Source: Burkholderia cepacia
GTDB lineage: Bacteria; Pseudomonadota; Gammaproteobacteria; Burkholderiales; Burkholderiaceae
Direction of reading: 5' to 3'
Assembly (NCBI RefSeq): GCF_001718835.1
Contig: NZ_CP013443.1
Span: forward strand, 1,178,001-1,242,000
Length of the DNA stretch: 64,000 nt
Positions 27,532 to 36,471 of this stretch are shown here, one piece after another. Each line of letters begins with the position of its first letter. Position 1 is the first letter of the stretch. Under the pieces are notes generated by a model that made no database searches, was not told where the DNA came from, and saw only the letters and a list, made by a program, of their open reading frames with translations. Position numbers and translations under genes: made by a program.

Positions 27532-28354
27532 CGCACTGACGTCGACCGAAGACGCGGTAGAGGCGGGCGCTGACGCGCCGCCGCCTGCCGCGCCCCCCGA
27601 ACCGCCGCGCAAGGCGCGGCGCGCGACGTCTCGCACGTCCGATTTCCGCGTCGCCGAGCAGCCGGCGTTCGTGCTGCACAGTTACCCGTATCGGGAAACG
27701 AGCCTGATCGTCGACGTGCTGACGCGCGATCATGGCCGGCTCGCGCTCGTCGCGAAGGGCGCGAAGCGCCCGCACTCCGCGCTGCGCGGCGTACTGCAGA
27801 CCTTCCAGCCGCTGCTGCTGTCGTGGTCGGGCAAATCCGAGGTGCGCACGCTGACGGGCGCCGAGTGGGTCGGCGGGATGCTGCCGCTCGGCGGCGACGG
27901 GCTGCTGTGCGGCTTCTACGCGAACGAGCTGCTCGTGAAATTCTGCGCGCGCGAGGATCCCCAGCCGCCGCTCTTCAATCACTACGTGCTGACCCTCACG
28001 CGCCTCGCCCACGGCGAGCCCGCGGTGCAGGTACTGCGCTCGTTCGAGCGCGTGCTGTTGCGCGAGACCGGCTACGCGATGGCGCTGGACCGCACGGTCG
28101 CGCGCCGCGCGGTCGAGCCTGACCGCCGCTACGTGTTCGATCCCGAGCGCGGCGTGCGCAACGCGGACGACGACGTTCCGTCGCACTGGCCGGTGATTGC
28201 CGGACAGACGTTGCTCGACATGGAGCAGGACGATTACCATCGAGCCCAGACGGTTGCGCAAAGCAAGACGCTGATGCGCTTCCTGCTGAACACCTATCTC
28301 GGCGGTACGCCGCTTGCCACGCGTCAGATCCTGATCGACCTGCAAAACCTATGA
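27518..28354 (+). CDS. recO: DNA repair protein RecO
   Basis: RecO loads RecA in the RecFOR recombination repair pathway. The 278-residue protein has the N-terminal OB-fold segment FVLHSYPYRETSLIVDVLTRDHGRLALVAKGAKR and the C-terminal FYANELLVKFCAREDPQPPLFNHY region usual for RecO. The first 45 residues are Ala/Pro-rich and extra compared with E. coli RecO; a later start is possible. It overlaps era at the start and pdxJ at the end (ATGA). Confidence 0.93.
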   Translation: MGTNDALTSTEDAVEAGADAPPPAAPPEPPRKARRATSRTSDFRVAEQPAFVLHSYPYRETSLIVDVLTRDHGRLALVAKGAKRPHSALRGVLQTFQPLLLSWSGKSEVRTLTGAEWVGGMLPLGGDGLLCGFYANELLVKFCAREDPQPPLFNHYVLTLTRLAHGEPAVQVLRSFERVLLRETGYAMALDRTVARRAVEPDRRYVFDPERGVRNADDDVPSHWPVIAGQTLLDMEQDDYHRAQTVAQSKTLMRFLLNTYLGGTPLATRQILIDLQNL

Positions 28355-29124
28355 GCTTCTTCCTGACAACGCCCACTGCCATCGACCTCGGCGTGAACAT
28401 CGACCACGTCGCGACGCTGCGCAATGCGCGCGGCACGACCTATCCCGATCCGATCCGCGCGGCGCTTGCCGCCGAGGAAGCCGGCGCCGATGCGATCACG
28501 CTGCATCTGCGCGAGGATCGCCGCCACATCGTCGATGCGGATGTGCGCAGGCTGCGTCCGCTGCTGAAGACGCGCATGAATCTCGAATGCGCGGTGACGG
28601 CCGAGATGCTCGATATCGCCTGCGAAGTGCGCCCGCACGACGCGTGCCTCGTGCCCGAGAAGCGCGCGGAACTGACGACCGAAGGCGGTCTCGATGTCGC
28701 CGGCCACTTCGAGGCCGTGCGTGCGGCGTGCAAGCAGCTTGCCGACGTGGGCGTGCGCGTGTCGCTGTTCATCGACCCGGACGAGACGCAGATCCGTGCC
28801 GCGCACGAAGCAGGCGCGCCGGTGATCGAGCTGCATACGGGCCGTTATGCCGAAGCGCACGACGAAGCCGAGCAGCAGCGCGAATACGAGCGCATCGTCG
28901 CGGGCGTACGGGCGGGTGCGCAGCTCGGCCTGAAGGTCAATGCCGGCCACGGGCTGCACTACACGAACGTGCAGCAGATCGCCGTGATCGACGGTATCGT
29001 CGAGCTCAACATCGGCCATGCGATCGTCGCGCACGCGATTTTCGCGGGCTGGGACAATGCGGTGCGCGAAATGAAGGCGATCATGGTCGCCGCACGCGTT
29101 GCCGCGCTGCACGGCGCACGTTGA
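28351..29124 (+). CDS. pdxJ: Pyridoxine 5'-phosphate synthase
   Basis: PdxJ joins 1-deoxy-D-xylulose 5-phosphate and 3-amino-2-oxopropyl phosphate to give pyridoxine phosphate (vitamin B6). The 257-residue TIM-barrel protein has LGVNIDHVATLRNARG at the N-terminus, the catalytic segment ITLHLREDRRHI and NAGHGLHYTN near the C-terminus. Its start overlaps the recO stop by 4 bp and acpS follows 11 bp later, the widely conserved recO-pdxJ-acpS order. Confidence 0.97.
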   Translation: MSFFLTTPTAIDLGVNIDHVATLRNARGTTYPDPIRAALAAEEAGADAITLHLREDRRHIVDADVRRLRPLLKTRMNLECAVTAEMLDIACEVRPHDACLVPEKRAELTTEGGLDVAGHFEAVRAACKQLADVGVRVSLFIDPDETQIRAAHEAGAPVIELHTGRYAEAHDEAEQQREYERIVAGVRAGAQLGLKVNAGHGLHYTNVQQIAVIDGIVELNIGHAIVAHAIFAGWDNAVREMKAIMVAARVAALHGAR

Positions 29125-29135
29125 ACGCTGAGCGC

Positions 29136-29570
29136 ATGGCGATCTACGGCATCGGTACCGATATCGCGCAGGTGAGCCGTATCGCGGCCGTGCTCGAACG
29201 CACGGGTGGCAGGTTTGCCGAGAAGGTGCTGGGCCCCGACGAGCTGCGCGTGTTCCATGCGCGCCGCGCCCGCTCCGAGGCACGCGGCATCGCGTTCCTC
29301 GCGACGCGCTTTTCCGCGAAGGAAGCGTTCTCGAAGGCGATCGGGCTCGGTATGCACTGGCCGATGACGTGGCGTGCGCTGCAGACCCTCAACCACCCGA
29401 GCGGCGAGCCGTACGTGGTCGCGTCGGGCGAGCTGGCCGACTGGCTTGCCGCCCGCGGCATCACGGCGCGCGTGACGGTCAGCGACGAACGCGACTACGC
29501 GGTGTCGTTCGTGATCGCCGAGACCAACTTGCCTGCGGCGGCCCCGCCGGTTCCACGATCTTCTTCCTGA
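29136..29570 (+). CDS. acpS: Holo-[acyl carrier protein] synthase
   Basis: AcpS transfers 4'-phosphopantetheine from CoA to the AcpP serine. The 144-residue protein begins MAIYGIGTDIAQVSRIA, with the metal-binding aspartate in GTD, and contains FLATRFSAKEAFSKAIG with the catalytic glutamate/lysine pair. The ATG at 29136 gives the conserved N-terminus; upstream frame lies in pdxJ. The C-terminal 15 residues are a Pro/Ala/Ser-rich addition to the usual 126. Confidence 0.95.
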   Translation: MAIYGIGTDIAQVSRIAAVLERTGGRFAEKVLGPDELRVFHARRARSEARGIAFLATRFSAKEAFSKAIGLGMHWPMTWRALQTLNHPSGEPYVVASGELADWLAARGITARVTVSDERDYAVSFVIAETNLPAAAPPVPRSSS

Positions 29571-29586
29571 CGGAATTCCCGATTCG

Positions 29587-30615
29587 ATGAAAACGACTCC
29601 CGGCCCGGTCATGCTCGACGTCGTCGGCACGGCCCTGTCGCGCGACGATGCGCGGCGCCTCGCGCATCCGAATACCGGCGGCGTGATCCTGTTCGCGCGG
29701 CACTTCCAGAACCGTGCGCAACTGACCGCGCTGACCGATTCGATCCGCGCGGTGCGCGAAGACATCCTGATCGCCGTCGATCACGAAGGCGGGCGCGTGC
29801 AGCGTTTCCGCACCGACGGCTTCACCGTCCTGCCCGCGATGCGGCGCCTCGGCGAGCTGTGGGATCGCGACGTGCTGCTCGCGACGAAGGTCGCGACGGC
29901 CGTCGGCTATATCCTGGCCGCGGAATTGCGCGCATGCGGGATCGACATGAGTTTCACCCCCGTGCTCGACCTCGATTACGGGCACTCGAAAGTGATCGGC
30001 GATCGCGCGTTCCATCGCGACGCGCGCGTCGTCACGCTGCTCGCGAAGAGCCTGAACCATGGGCTGTCGCTCGCCGGGATGGCGAACTGCGGCAAGCATT
30101 TCCCGGGGCATGGCTTCGCGGAGGCCGACTCGCACGTCGCGCTGCCGACCGATGACCGCACGCTCGATGCGATCCTCAAGCAGGATGTCGCGCCTTACGA
30201 CTGGCTCGGCTTGTCGCTGTCCGCGGTGATTCCCGCGCACGTGATCTACACGCAGGTCGACACGCGGCCGGCGGGTTTCTCGCGCGTGTGGCTGCAGGAC
30301 ATCCTGCGCGGGCGGCTCGGCTTCACCGGCGCGATCTTCAGCGACGACCTGTCGATGGAAGCCGCGCGCGAAGGCGGTACGCTCACGCAGGCGGCCGACG
30401 CCGCGCTCGCTGCCGGTTGCGACATGGTGCTCGTCTGCAACCAGCCGGACGCGGCCGAGGTCGTGCTGAACGGGTTGAAAGCGCGGGCAACGGACGAGTC
30501 GGTGCGACGCCTCAAGCGGATGCGCGCGCGCGGCAAGGCGCCCAAGTGGGACAAGCTGATCGCGCAGCCCGAGTACCTGCAGGCGCAGGCGCTGCTGCGC
30601 GACGCGTTCGCGTAA
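29587..30615 (+). CDS. nagZ: Beta-N-acetylhexosaminidase NagZ
   Basis: NagZ removes N-acetylglucosamine from anhydromuropeptides in cytoplasmic cell wall recycling; its products influence beta-lactamase induction. The 342-residue glycoside hydrolase family 3 protein has the catalytic-loop motif KHFPGHGFAEADSH and the nucleophile aspartate in IFSDDLSMEAA, plus DHEGGRVQRF. It lies 16 bp after acpS and is the last gene of the run from lepA, closed by a strong terminator. Confidence 0.96.
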   Translation: MKTTPGPVMLDVVGTALSRDDARRLAHPNTGGVILFARHFQNRAQLTALTDSIRAVREDILIAVDHEGGRVQRFRTDGFTVLPAMRRLGELWDRDVLLATKVATAVGYILAAELRACGIDMSFTPVLDLDYGHSKVIGDRAFHRDARVVTLLAKSLNHGLSLAGMANCGKHFPGHGFAEADSHVALPTDDRTLDAILKQDVAPYDWLGLSLSAVIPAHVIYTQVDTRPAGFSRVWLQDILRGRLGFTGAIFSDDLSMEAAREGGTLTQAADAALAAGCDMVLVCNQPDAAEVVLNGLKARATDESVRRLKRMRARGKAPKWDKLIAQPEYLQAQALLRDAFA

Positions 30616-30680
30616 GCGCGCGAAACGAAACAGCCGCGCAACTCGCGCGGCTTCAGGAGGCCGGTCAGCCTGACCGACGC

Positions 30681-30712
30681 AGCCCGATCAGCAGACGCTG
30701 ATCGGGCTGTTT
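30681..30712. terminator. Terminator between convergent nagZ and the response regulator
   Basis: AGCCCGATCAGC pairs perfectly with its complement around an AGAC loop, followed on the plus strand by GTTTCATT. It lies between convergent genes, 66 bp past nagZ and about 35 bp from the regulator stop, and could serve both. Confidence 0.75.
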
Positions 30713-30745
30713 CATTCGTGGCGGCGCGATCCGCGCCGCGCTGCC

Positions 30746-32131
30746 TCAGTCCATCTTCATCCGCTGCAGCTTGTTGTACAGCGTCTTCGGGCTGATGCCG
30801 AGCAGCGTTGCCGCGCGGTGGCGCGTACCGCCGACCGCATCGAGCGTCGCGCGGATTAGCAGATCCTCGACGTCGGACAGCGGCGTGCCGACCTTGATCT
30901 GCACGCTGCTGCCGTTCAGCGCGGCGCCGGCCGAGAAACTCGGTTCGCCCGCGCGTAGCGTCTCGATGAAATCGCCCGATGCGTCGTACGCGAAGCGCAC
31001 GCGTTCCTGCAGTTCGCGCACGTTGCCCGGCCATTCGTAGGACAGGCATTCGCGCACGAAGCCCGGTGCCGCGCGCTTGTCGGTCGTGCTGCGGCCGGTT
31101 GCGCGCGCTTCGCGGTTCAGCTCGTCGATCAGCGCGTCGCCGATCGCGAGCGCATCGCCGTCGCGCTCGCGCAGCGGCGGCATCGTGATCGACGCCGCAT
31201 CGAGGCGCAACCACAGATCCTCGCGCAGCGTACCGTTCGCGACCGCTTCGCGCGCCGGGCGGCGCGTGGTCGCGATCAGCCGGAAATCGCTCGTGATCGA
31301 ACTCGTGCCGCCGATCCGCATGAAGTTCTGCGAATCGAGCGCATGCAGCAGCGCTTCCTGCAGCACGAGCGGCAGCGCGGTGATTTCGTCGAGGAACAGC
31401 GTGCCGCCGCCGGCCTGCTCGAACAGGCCCGATTCGCGACGCTCGGCGCCGTCGAACGCGCCGCGCTCATGGCCGAACAGTACGCTGTCGAGCGATGCGC
31501 CGTGGCGGCCGGCCTGCGCGATCGTCCTGCAGTCGAACGACACGAACGGCCCCTTGCGGCGCCGGCTCAGGTCGTGCAGCGTGCGCGCGGCCAGCTTCTT
31601 GCCGGTACCGGCTTCGCCGGAGAACAGGACAGCCGTTTCGGTGCGCGCGTTGTGCTCGATCATGTCGTATACGTGCTGCATCGCGTCGCTGCGGCCGACC
31701 AGCGCGCCGAAGCGGCCGAGGTGGCGCAGCGATGCGCGCAACGACTGCACTTCGTCGATCAGTTCGTAGGGACGGGGGATCCGCGCGAGCAGGCTGCGCA
31801 GGCGCGGAATGTTGATCGGCTTCAGCAGGTAGTCCCAGATACCGTGACGCAGGCCCTCGATGGCGCTCTCGACCGTCGCATTGCCCGTCAGCACGATGAC
31901 GGGCAGCGAGCCGTTCGGCTGTTGCTGCGGCAGGTGCTGGAGCAGGTCGAACCCGCTGCCGTCCGGCAGGTTCAGGTCGACGAGCACGACATCGGGAATC
32001 GAGCGGCCGAGCGCCGTGCGCGCTTCGGCGAGCGACGTGGCCGTGTCGACCGAGAAGCCGTCCGCGGCGAGCAGCGCGGTGAGGCCGGACAGACTGTTGG
32101 GATCGTCTTCGACAATCAGGGCGTGTGGCAT
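30746..32131 (-). CDS. Sigma54-type response regulator with altered GAFTGA loop
   Basis: An NtrC-family response regulator of 461 residues: receiver domain (about 1-120, phosphoacceptor Asp52 in LVDLNLPDGSG), AAA+ domain (about 145-370; Walker A GEAGTGKK at 172-179, Walker B GGTLFLDEI) and a Fis-type helix-turn-helix ending DAVGGTRHRAATLLGISPKTLYNKL. The loop that touches sigma54 reads GAFDGA (224-229) in place of GAFTGA, with Asp227 for the critical threonine. No histidine kinase gene is adjacent, so its partner is unknown. The start MPHALIVEDD at 32131 is preferred; ATG 32173 in the same frame would add 14 residues with no better ribosome binding site. A terminator separates it from efp. 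Confidence 0.88.
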   Translation of the reverse strand: MPHALIVEDDPNSLSGLTALLAADGFSVDTATSLAEARTALGRSIPDVVLVDLNLPDGSGFDLLQHLPQQQPNGSLPVIVLTGNATVESAIEGLRHGIWDYLLKPINIPRLRSLLARIPRPYELIDEVQSLRASLRHLGRFGALVGRSDAMQHVYDMIEHNARTETAVLFSGEAGTGKKLAARTLHDLSRRRKGPFVSFDCRTIAQAGRHGASLDSVLFGHERGAFDGAERRESGLFEQAGGGTLFLDEITALPLVLQEALLHALDSQNFMRIGGTSSITSDFRLIATTRRPAREAVANGTLREDLWLRLDAASITMPPLRERDGDALAIGDALIDELNREARATGRSTTDKRAAPGFVRECLSYEWPGNVRELQERVRFAYDASGDFIETLRAGEPSFSAGAALNGSSVQIKVGTPLSDVEDLLIRATLDAVGGTRHRAATLLGISPKTLYNKLQRMKMD

Positions 32132-32352
32132 GGTGGACGCGAGTCGAGTCAAGAGAGGCGGGCTGTCGGTCATCGGGGCCGCAGCCGCATGTCAGATTAA
32201 AAACTGATTTTATGCCCCGCTGAACGCGTAACGAACATTATTTCTCCGGCGCTATAAAACAGTTACCGATGATACAAATTGAATATCTTTACCGGTGGAT
32301 TTTGTGCTTTACATGAGCGTGGCCCACGCTCGCTTGTTGGCGCCGGACAAAC
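32132..32352. other. AT-rich gap upstream of the response regulator
   Basis: This gap contains no gene. It is clearly richer in A and T than its neighbours (about 32195-32310) and should hold the regulator promoter on the minus strand, but neither a convincing -24/-12 nor a -35/-10 pair was recognised. Confidence 0.5.
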
Positions 32353-32379
32353 AAAAAGCGCCCCGAAGGGCGCTTTGTT
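32353..32379 (-). terminator. Rho-independent terminator of efp
   Basis: AAAGCGCCC pairs with GGGCGCTTT around a CGAA loop; on the minus strand the stem is followed by a T-rich run (TTTTTGTTTG). It lies 22 bp past the efp stop. Confidence 0.85.
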
Positions 32380-32400
32380 CGATGCGGGCATCGCTGGCGA

Positions 32401-32958
32401 TTACGCGCGGCTGCGGTATTCGTTCGTGCGCGTATCGATTTCGATCTTGTCGCCGGTGTTGCAGAACAGCGGCACTTGCAGTTCGAAGCCCGTTGCGAGC
32501 TTGGCGTTCTTCAGCACCTTGCCCGACGACGTGTCGCCCTTGACTGCCGGTTCCGTGTAGGTGATCTCGCGAACGAGGACCGTCGGCAGTTCGACCGAGA
32601 TCGCCTTCTCGTTGTAGAACACGACTTCGCAAGCCATGCCGTCTTCGAGGTAGTTCAGCGCTTCGCCCATCATTTCGGCTTCGACTTCGAACTGGTTGTA
32701 GTCGGCGTCCATGAACACGTACATCGGGTCGGCAAAGTACGAGTACGTCACTTCCTTGCGGTCGAGCACGACGACGTCGAACTTGTCGTCAGCCTTGTAG
32801 ACTGCTTCCTGGCCTGCATTCGTCAGCAGGTTCTTCATCTTCATCTTGACGACGGCGGAGTTACGGCCCGACTTGTTGTATTCAGCCTTGGCGATGACCC
32901 ATGCGTCGCTGCCGATCTGCACGACGTTGCCTACGCGGAGTTCCTGTGCGGTTTTCAT
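32401..32958 (-). CDS. efp: Elongation factor P (Arg32, EarP-rhamnosylated type)
   Basis: EF-P rescues ribosomes stalled on polyproline. The 185-residue protein has the three-domain length and the C-terminal signature GDKIEIDTRTNEYRSR. The loop tip reads NKSGRNSAV with Arg32 rather than the lysine of E. coli EF-P; arginine at 32 marks the class activated by rhamnosylation. The modifier gene earP lies 128 bp upstream on the same strand. An AGGAC ribosome binding site is 9 bp before the ATG. Many proline-rich proteins in this window (RNase E tail, RNase III tail, RecO start) would benefit. Confidence 0.97.
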   Translation of the reverse strand: MKTAQELRVGNVVQIGSDAWVIAKAEYNKSGRNSAVVKMKMKNLLTNAGQEAVYKADDKFDVVVLDRKEVTYSYFADPMYVFMDADYNQFEVEAEMMGEALNYLEDGMACEVVFYNEKAISVELPTVLVREITYTEPAVKGDTSSGKVLKNAKLATGFELQVPLFCNTGDKIEIDTRTNEYRSRA

Positions 32959-33086
32959 AAAAAACTGTCCTGATCAAATCAAAAAAATAGGTGCCTGAGC
33001 GTTGCACAACGGGTGAGGCGCCAAGCAGACGCGTTCCGGTGGGCGCCAAAAGCAAGCGCTTGCGTGGTCGGCCGTCGGATAACCGC

Positions 33087-34292
33087 TTATTTTAACTGAG
33101 ATTTTGCGTATTCCGCCAGCTTTCCCGCGAGATCGCCGACGGCCGCGAGCGCATCGGCCCAGCGGGCCGCGTTGGCGTCCAGTGCGGCGCGGTGCTGCCA
33201 GAAATCCGCCCAGTCGGGTGTGCCGGCGCCGTTCCATGCATGCCAGAACCGCTCGAGCGCCGCGCGAGGCGCGTCGGCGAGGCCGGCCGACAGGTGCGCG
33301 AGCGCGGCGTCGAGCTTCGGCAGGTGCACGTCGTCGGCCTGCGGATAGATGTGCCACACGAACGGCTTGCGTGCCCACTGCGCGCGGACGAACGAATCCT
33401 CGCCACGCACGAAATTGATGTCGGCCACCCACAGCAAGGGATCGTAGTCAGCCTGGGGGACGAATGCGAGCCCGTACGCGGTGAGATTGCCGCGGCTCGC
33501 CCGTGCGCCGGCGCCGAATGATCCAACCCCGGACTCGACCCCGAAAAAACGCGCAACGGCAGGCGACACGCGGCCGGCCGGCACGAGCGCGACGACCGGC
33601 GCCGGGCCGTCGCGCCACTGCGCGAGCAGCGCGTCGACGGCCGGATTCTCGTACGCGAACAGGCTGACGACCGTCGTGCCCGGCGCGGGCGGCGCGTCGC
33701 CCGTCGTGCGCCGCCACCAGGCGGCACGCGCGTGGGCGTCGGCTTCGAAGGCCGCGCGTCGCGAATCGAGGTCGTGTTCCTTCAGGACGCCGCCGGTGCC
33801 GGCCGACAGGCCGGGGAAGAAGAACGTCTTCAGCAGCGGGTAGCGCGGATGCGGCGACGGGCGCAGATGGAAGTCGGCGACCCAGTCCTCGGCGCTCAGG
33901 TATTCGAGGTTGATCCACACGGGGCGGCGCGCGCGGCGCGCCATCGCCGCGAGATACGCGCCGGGCAGCTCGCACGCGAACGCTTCGATCACGACATCGG
34001 CGATCTCGATCGCGTCGCCGACCTCGGCGTGCCAGTGCTCGATCACGACCCCGTCGGCGGTCTGCCGCAGCGCGTCGGGATCGACCCCGGGCAGCAGGCG
34101 CGCGAACGTGCGCAGGTCGTCGATGAACAGGCGAACCTGCCAGCCGTGCTCGTGCGCGAGCTGGCGCGCGAGGCGCCAGCAGACGCCGATGTCGCCGAAA
34201 TTGTCGATCACGGTACAGAAGAGGTCGCAGGCGACGGTTTCGTCCGGCGTGCGCGGGGTCGGGTCGTGGGGGCGGGGGGCGGTGCGTGGCAT
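33087..34292 (-). CDS. earP: EF-P arginine rhamnosyltransferase EarP
   Basis: EarP transfers rhamnose from dTDP-beta-L-rhamnose to Arg32 of EF-P, activating it. The 401-residue protein has the family N-terminal motif CDLFCTVIDNFGDIGVCWRLARQL, with the two aspartates that match the catalytic pair in Pseudomonas, and near residue 305 NFVRGEDSFVRAQWARKPFVWHIYPQ, whose glutamate binds the nucleotide sugar (split here for description). About 20 N-terminal residues precede the usual core, so a later non-ATG start is possible. It lies upstream of efp in the usual earP-efp pair and diverges from uvrC. Confidence 0.93.
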   Translation of the reverse strand: MPRTAPRPHDPTPRTPDETVACDLFCTVIDNFGDIGVCWRLARQLAHEHGWQVRLFIDDLRTFARLLPGVDPDALRQTADGVVIEHWHAEVGDAIEIADVVIEAFACELPGAYLAAMARRARRPVWINLEYLSAEDWVADFHLRPSPHPRYPLLKTFFFPGLSAGTGGVLKEHDLDSRRAAFEADAHARAAWWRRTTGDAPPAPGTTVVSLFAYENPAVDALLAQWRDGPAPVVALVPAGRVSPAVARFFGVESGVGSFGAGARASRGNLTAYGLAFVPQADYDPLLWVADINFVRGEDSFVRAQWARKPFVWHIYPQADDVHLPKLDAALAHLSAGLADAPRAALERFWHAWNGAGTPDWADFWQHRAALDANAARWADALAAVGDLAGKLAEYAKSQLK

Positions 34293-34368
34293 CGAAGCGG
34301 GCCGGTGAATGCTCTAAACTGGCGATTCTAATAGACCCGTTCCGCGTTACAAGGCGCCCGGATCACGC

Positions 34369-36381
34369 ATGACATCCCCTGAAGCTTCCGATACCCCGTT
34401 CGAACCGAAGAAGATCCTTGCGCAGTTGCCGCACATGCCGGGCGTCTATCGCTATTACGACACGACGGGCGCCGTGCTCTACGTCGGCAAGGCACGCGAC
34501 CTGAAGAAGCGCGTATCGAGCTATTTCACGAAGACGCAGCTGTCGCCGCGCATCGCGATGATGGTCACGCGCATCGCGCGCATCGAGACGACCGTCACGC
34601 GTTCGGAGGCCGAGGCGCTGCTGCTCGAGAACAACCTGATCAAGGCGCTCGCGCCGCGCTACAACATCCTGTTTCGCGACGACAAGTCGTATCCGTACCT
34701 GAAGCTCACCGCGCACCGCTTTCCGCGCATGGCCTACTACCGCGGCTCGGTCGACAAGCAGAACCAGTATTTCGGGCCGTTCCCGAGCGCGTGGGCCGTG
34801 CGCGAGAGCATCCAGATCCTGCAGCGCGTGTTCCAGTTGCGCACCTGCGAGGATTCGGTCTTCAACAACCGCACGCGGCCGTGCCTGCTGCACCAGATCG
34901 GGCGCTGCACGGCGCCGTGCGTCGGCGCGATCTCCGACGAGGATTACGCGATCGACGTGTCGAACGCCGCGCGTTTCCTGCTCGGCCGGCAGTCCGAAGT
35001 GATGAAGGAGCTCGAGCAGAAGATGCACGCGTTCGCGTCCGAGCTGAAATTCGAGCAGGCGGCGGCCGTGCGCAACCAGATGAGCTCGCTCGCGACGGTG
35101 CTGCACCAGCAGGCGATCGAGGTCGGCAGCGACAGCGACGTCGACATCCTCGCCGTCGTCGCGCAGGGCGGGCGCGTGTGCGTGAACCTGGCGATGGTGC
35201 GCGGCGGCCGGCATCTCGGCGACAAGGCGTATTTCCCGACGCACGTCGAAAGCGCGCTGACGCTCGCCGAGGGCGGGCTCGGCGACGAGGCCGAGCCGGT
35301 GGTCGAGGCGCTGCCTGACCAGCCGGCGGAAGACGCGGGCGGCGCGCGCAATGCGCAGGCGTCGGTCGAGGCCGAGGTGCTCGACGCGTTCATCGCTCAG
35401 CACTATCTCGGCAATCGCGTGCCGCCCGTGCTGGTCGTGAGCCATGCGCCCGCGAGCCGCGACCTGCTCGAGTTGCTGTCCGAGCAGGCCGGCCACAAGG
35501 TGTCGCTGGTGCGGCAGCCGCAGGGGCAGCGGCGCGCGTGGCTGTCGATGGCCGAACAGAATGCGCAGATCGCGCTGATGCGGCTGCTGTCCGAGCAGGG
35601 CTCGCAGCAGGCGCGCACGCGGGCGCTCGCGGAGACGCTCAGCTACGAATGCGACGATCTGGCGACGCTGCGGATCGAATGCTTCGACATCAGTCATACG
35701 ATGGGCGAGGCGACGCAGGCGTCGTGCGTGGTCTACCACCATCACAAGATGCAGTCGGGCGAGTATCGCCGCTACAACATCACCGGGATTACGCCGGGCG
35801 ACGACTACGCGGCGATGCGGCAGGTGCTCACGCGCCGCTACGAGAAGATGGTCGAGCAGGCGGCCCAGGCGGCGGCTGTCGACGAAGCGGCCGGCATCGA
35901 CGGCGAGTCGACGCGCCAGGCCGAGGCGTCGAGCCTGCTGCCGAACATCGTGCTGATCGACGGCGGCAAGGGTCAGGTCGAAATCGCGCGCCAGGTGTTC
36001 ACCGAGCTCGGCCTCGACACGTCGATGCTGGTCGGCGTCGCGAAGGGCGAGGGGCGCAAGGTCGGCCTCGAGACGCTCGTGTTCGCGGACGGCCGCACGC
36101 CGCTCGAACTCGGCAAGGAGAGCGCCGCGCTGATGCTCGTCGCGCAGATTCGCGACGAGGCGCACCGCTTCGCGATCACCGGCATGCGCGCGAAGCGGGC
36201 GAAGGCGCGCCAGACGTCGCGGCTCGAGGAGCTCGAGGGCGTGGGCGCGAAGCGACGCCAGCGGCTGCTCGCGCGGTTCGGCGGGTTGCGCGGCGTCGTT
36301 GCCGCGAGCGTCGAGGAACTCGCGAGCGTCGAGGGCATCTCGCATGCGCTCGCCGAGCAGATCTACAAGCAGCTTCACTGA
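34369..36381 (+). CDS. uvrC: Excinuclease ABC subunit C
   Basis: UvrC makes the two incisions of nucleotide excision repair. The 670-residue protein has the GIY-YIG nuclease (PGVYRYYDTTGAVLYVGKARDLKKRV, about residues 24-50), an UVR UvrB-binding motif (about 205-240), an RNase H-like C-terminal nuclease (ECFDISHTMGEATQAS and VLIDGGKGQ) and a tandem helix-hairpin-helix end (LEGVGAKRRQRLLARFGG). It is about 60 residues longer than E. coli UvrC because of two low-complexity inserts near residues 300-340 and 495-520. pgsA follows 90 bp later, a common uvrC-pgsA arrangement. Confidence 0.97.
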   Translation: MTSPEASDTPFEPKKILAQLPHMPGVYRYYDTTGAVLYVGKARDLKKRVSSYFTKTQLSPRIAMMVTRIARIETTVTRSEAEALLLENNLIKALAPRYNILFRDDKSYPYLKLTAHRFPRMAYYRGSVDKQNQYFGPFPSAWAVRESIQILQRVFQLRTCEDSVFNNRTRPCLLHQIGRCTAPCVGAISDEDYAIDVSNAARFLLGRQSEVMKELEQKMHAFASELKFEQAAAVRNQMSSLATVLHQQAIEVGSDSDVDILAVVAQGGRVCVNLAMVRGGRHLGDKAYFPTHVESALTLAEGGLGDEAEPVVEALPDQPAEDAGGARNAQASVEAEVLDAFIAQHYLGNRVPPVLVVSHAPASRDLLELLSEQAGHKVSLVRQPQGQRRAWLSMAEQNAQIALMRLLSEQGSQQARTRALAETLSYECDDLATLRIECFDISHTMGEATQASCVVYHHHKMQSGEYRRYNITGITPGDDYAAMRQVLTRRYEKMVEQAAQAAAVDEAAGIDGESTRQAEASSLLPNIVLIDGGKGQVEIARQVFTELGLDTSMLVGVAKGEGRKVGLETLVFADGRTPLELGKESAALMLVAQIRDEAHRFAITGMRAKRAKARQTSRLEELEGVGAKRRQRLLARFGGLRGVVAASVEELASVEGISHALAEQIYKQLH

Positions 36382-36471
36382 CGCCGCCGTGCGGCCGGCT
36401 GCCTCGCCAGCGTTCTTGTGGCAGGCCGGTCGACACGGCACAATTGCGAATCCTCTACTGTCCCGCATGCC

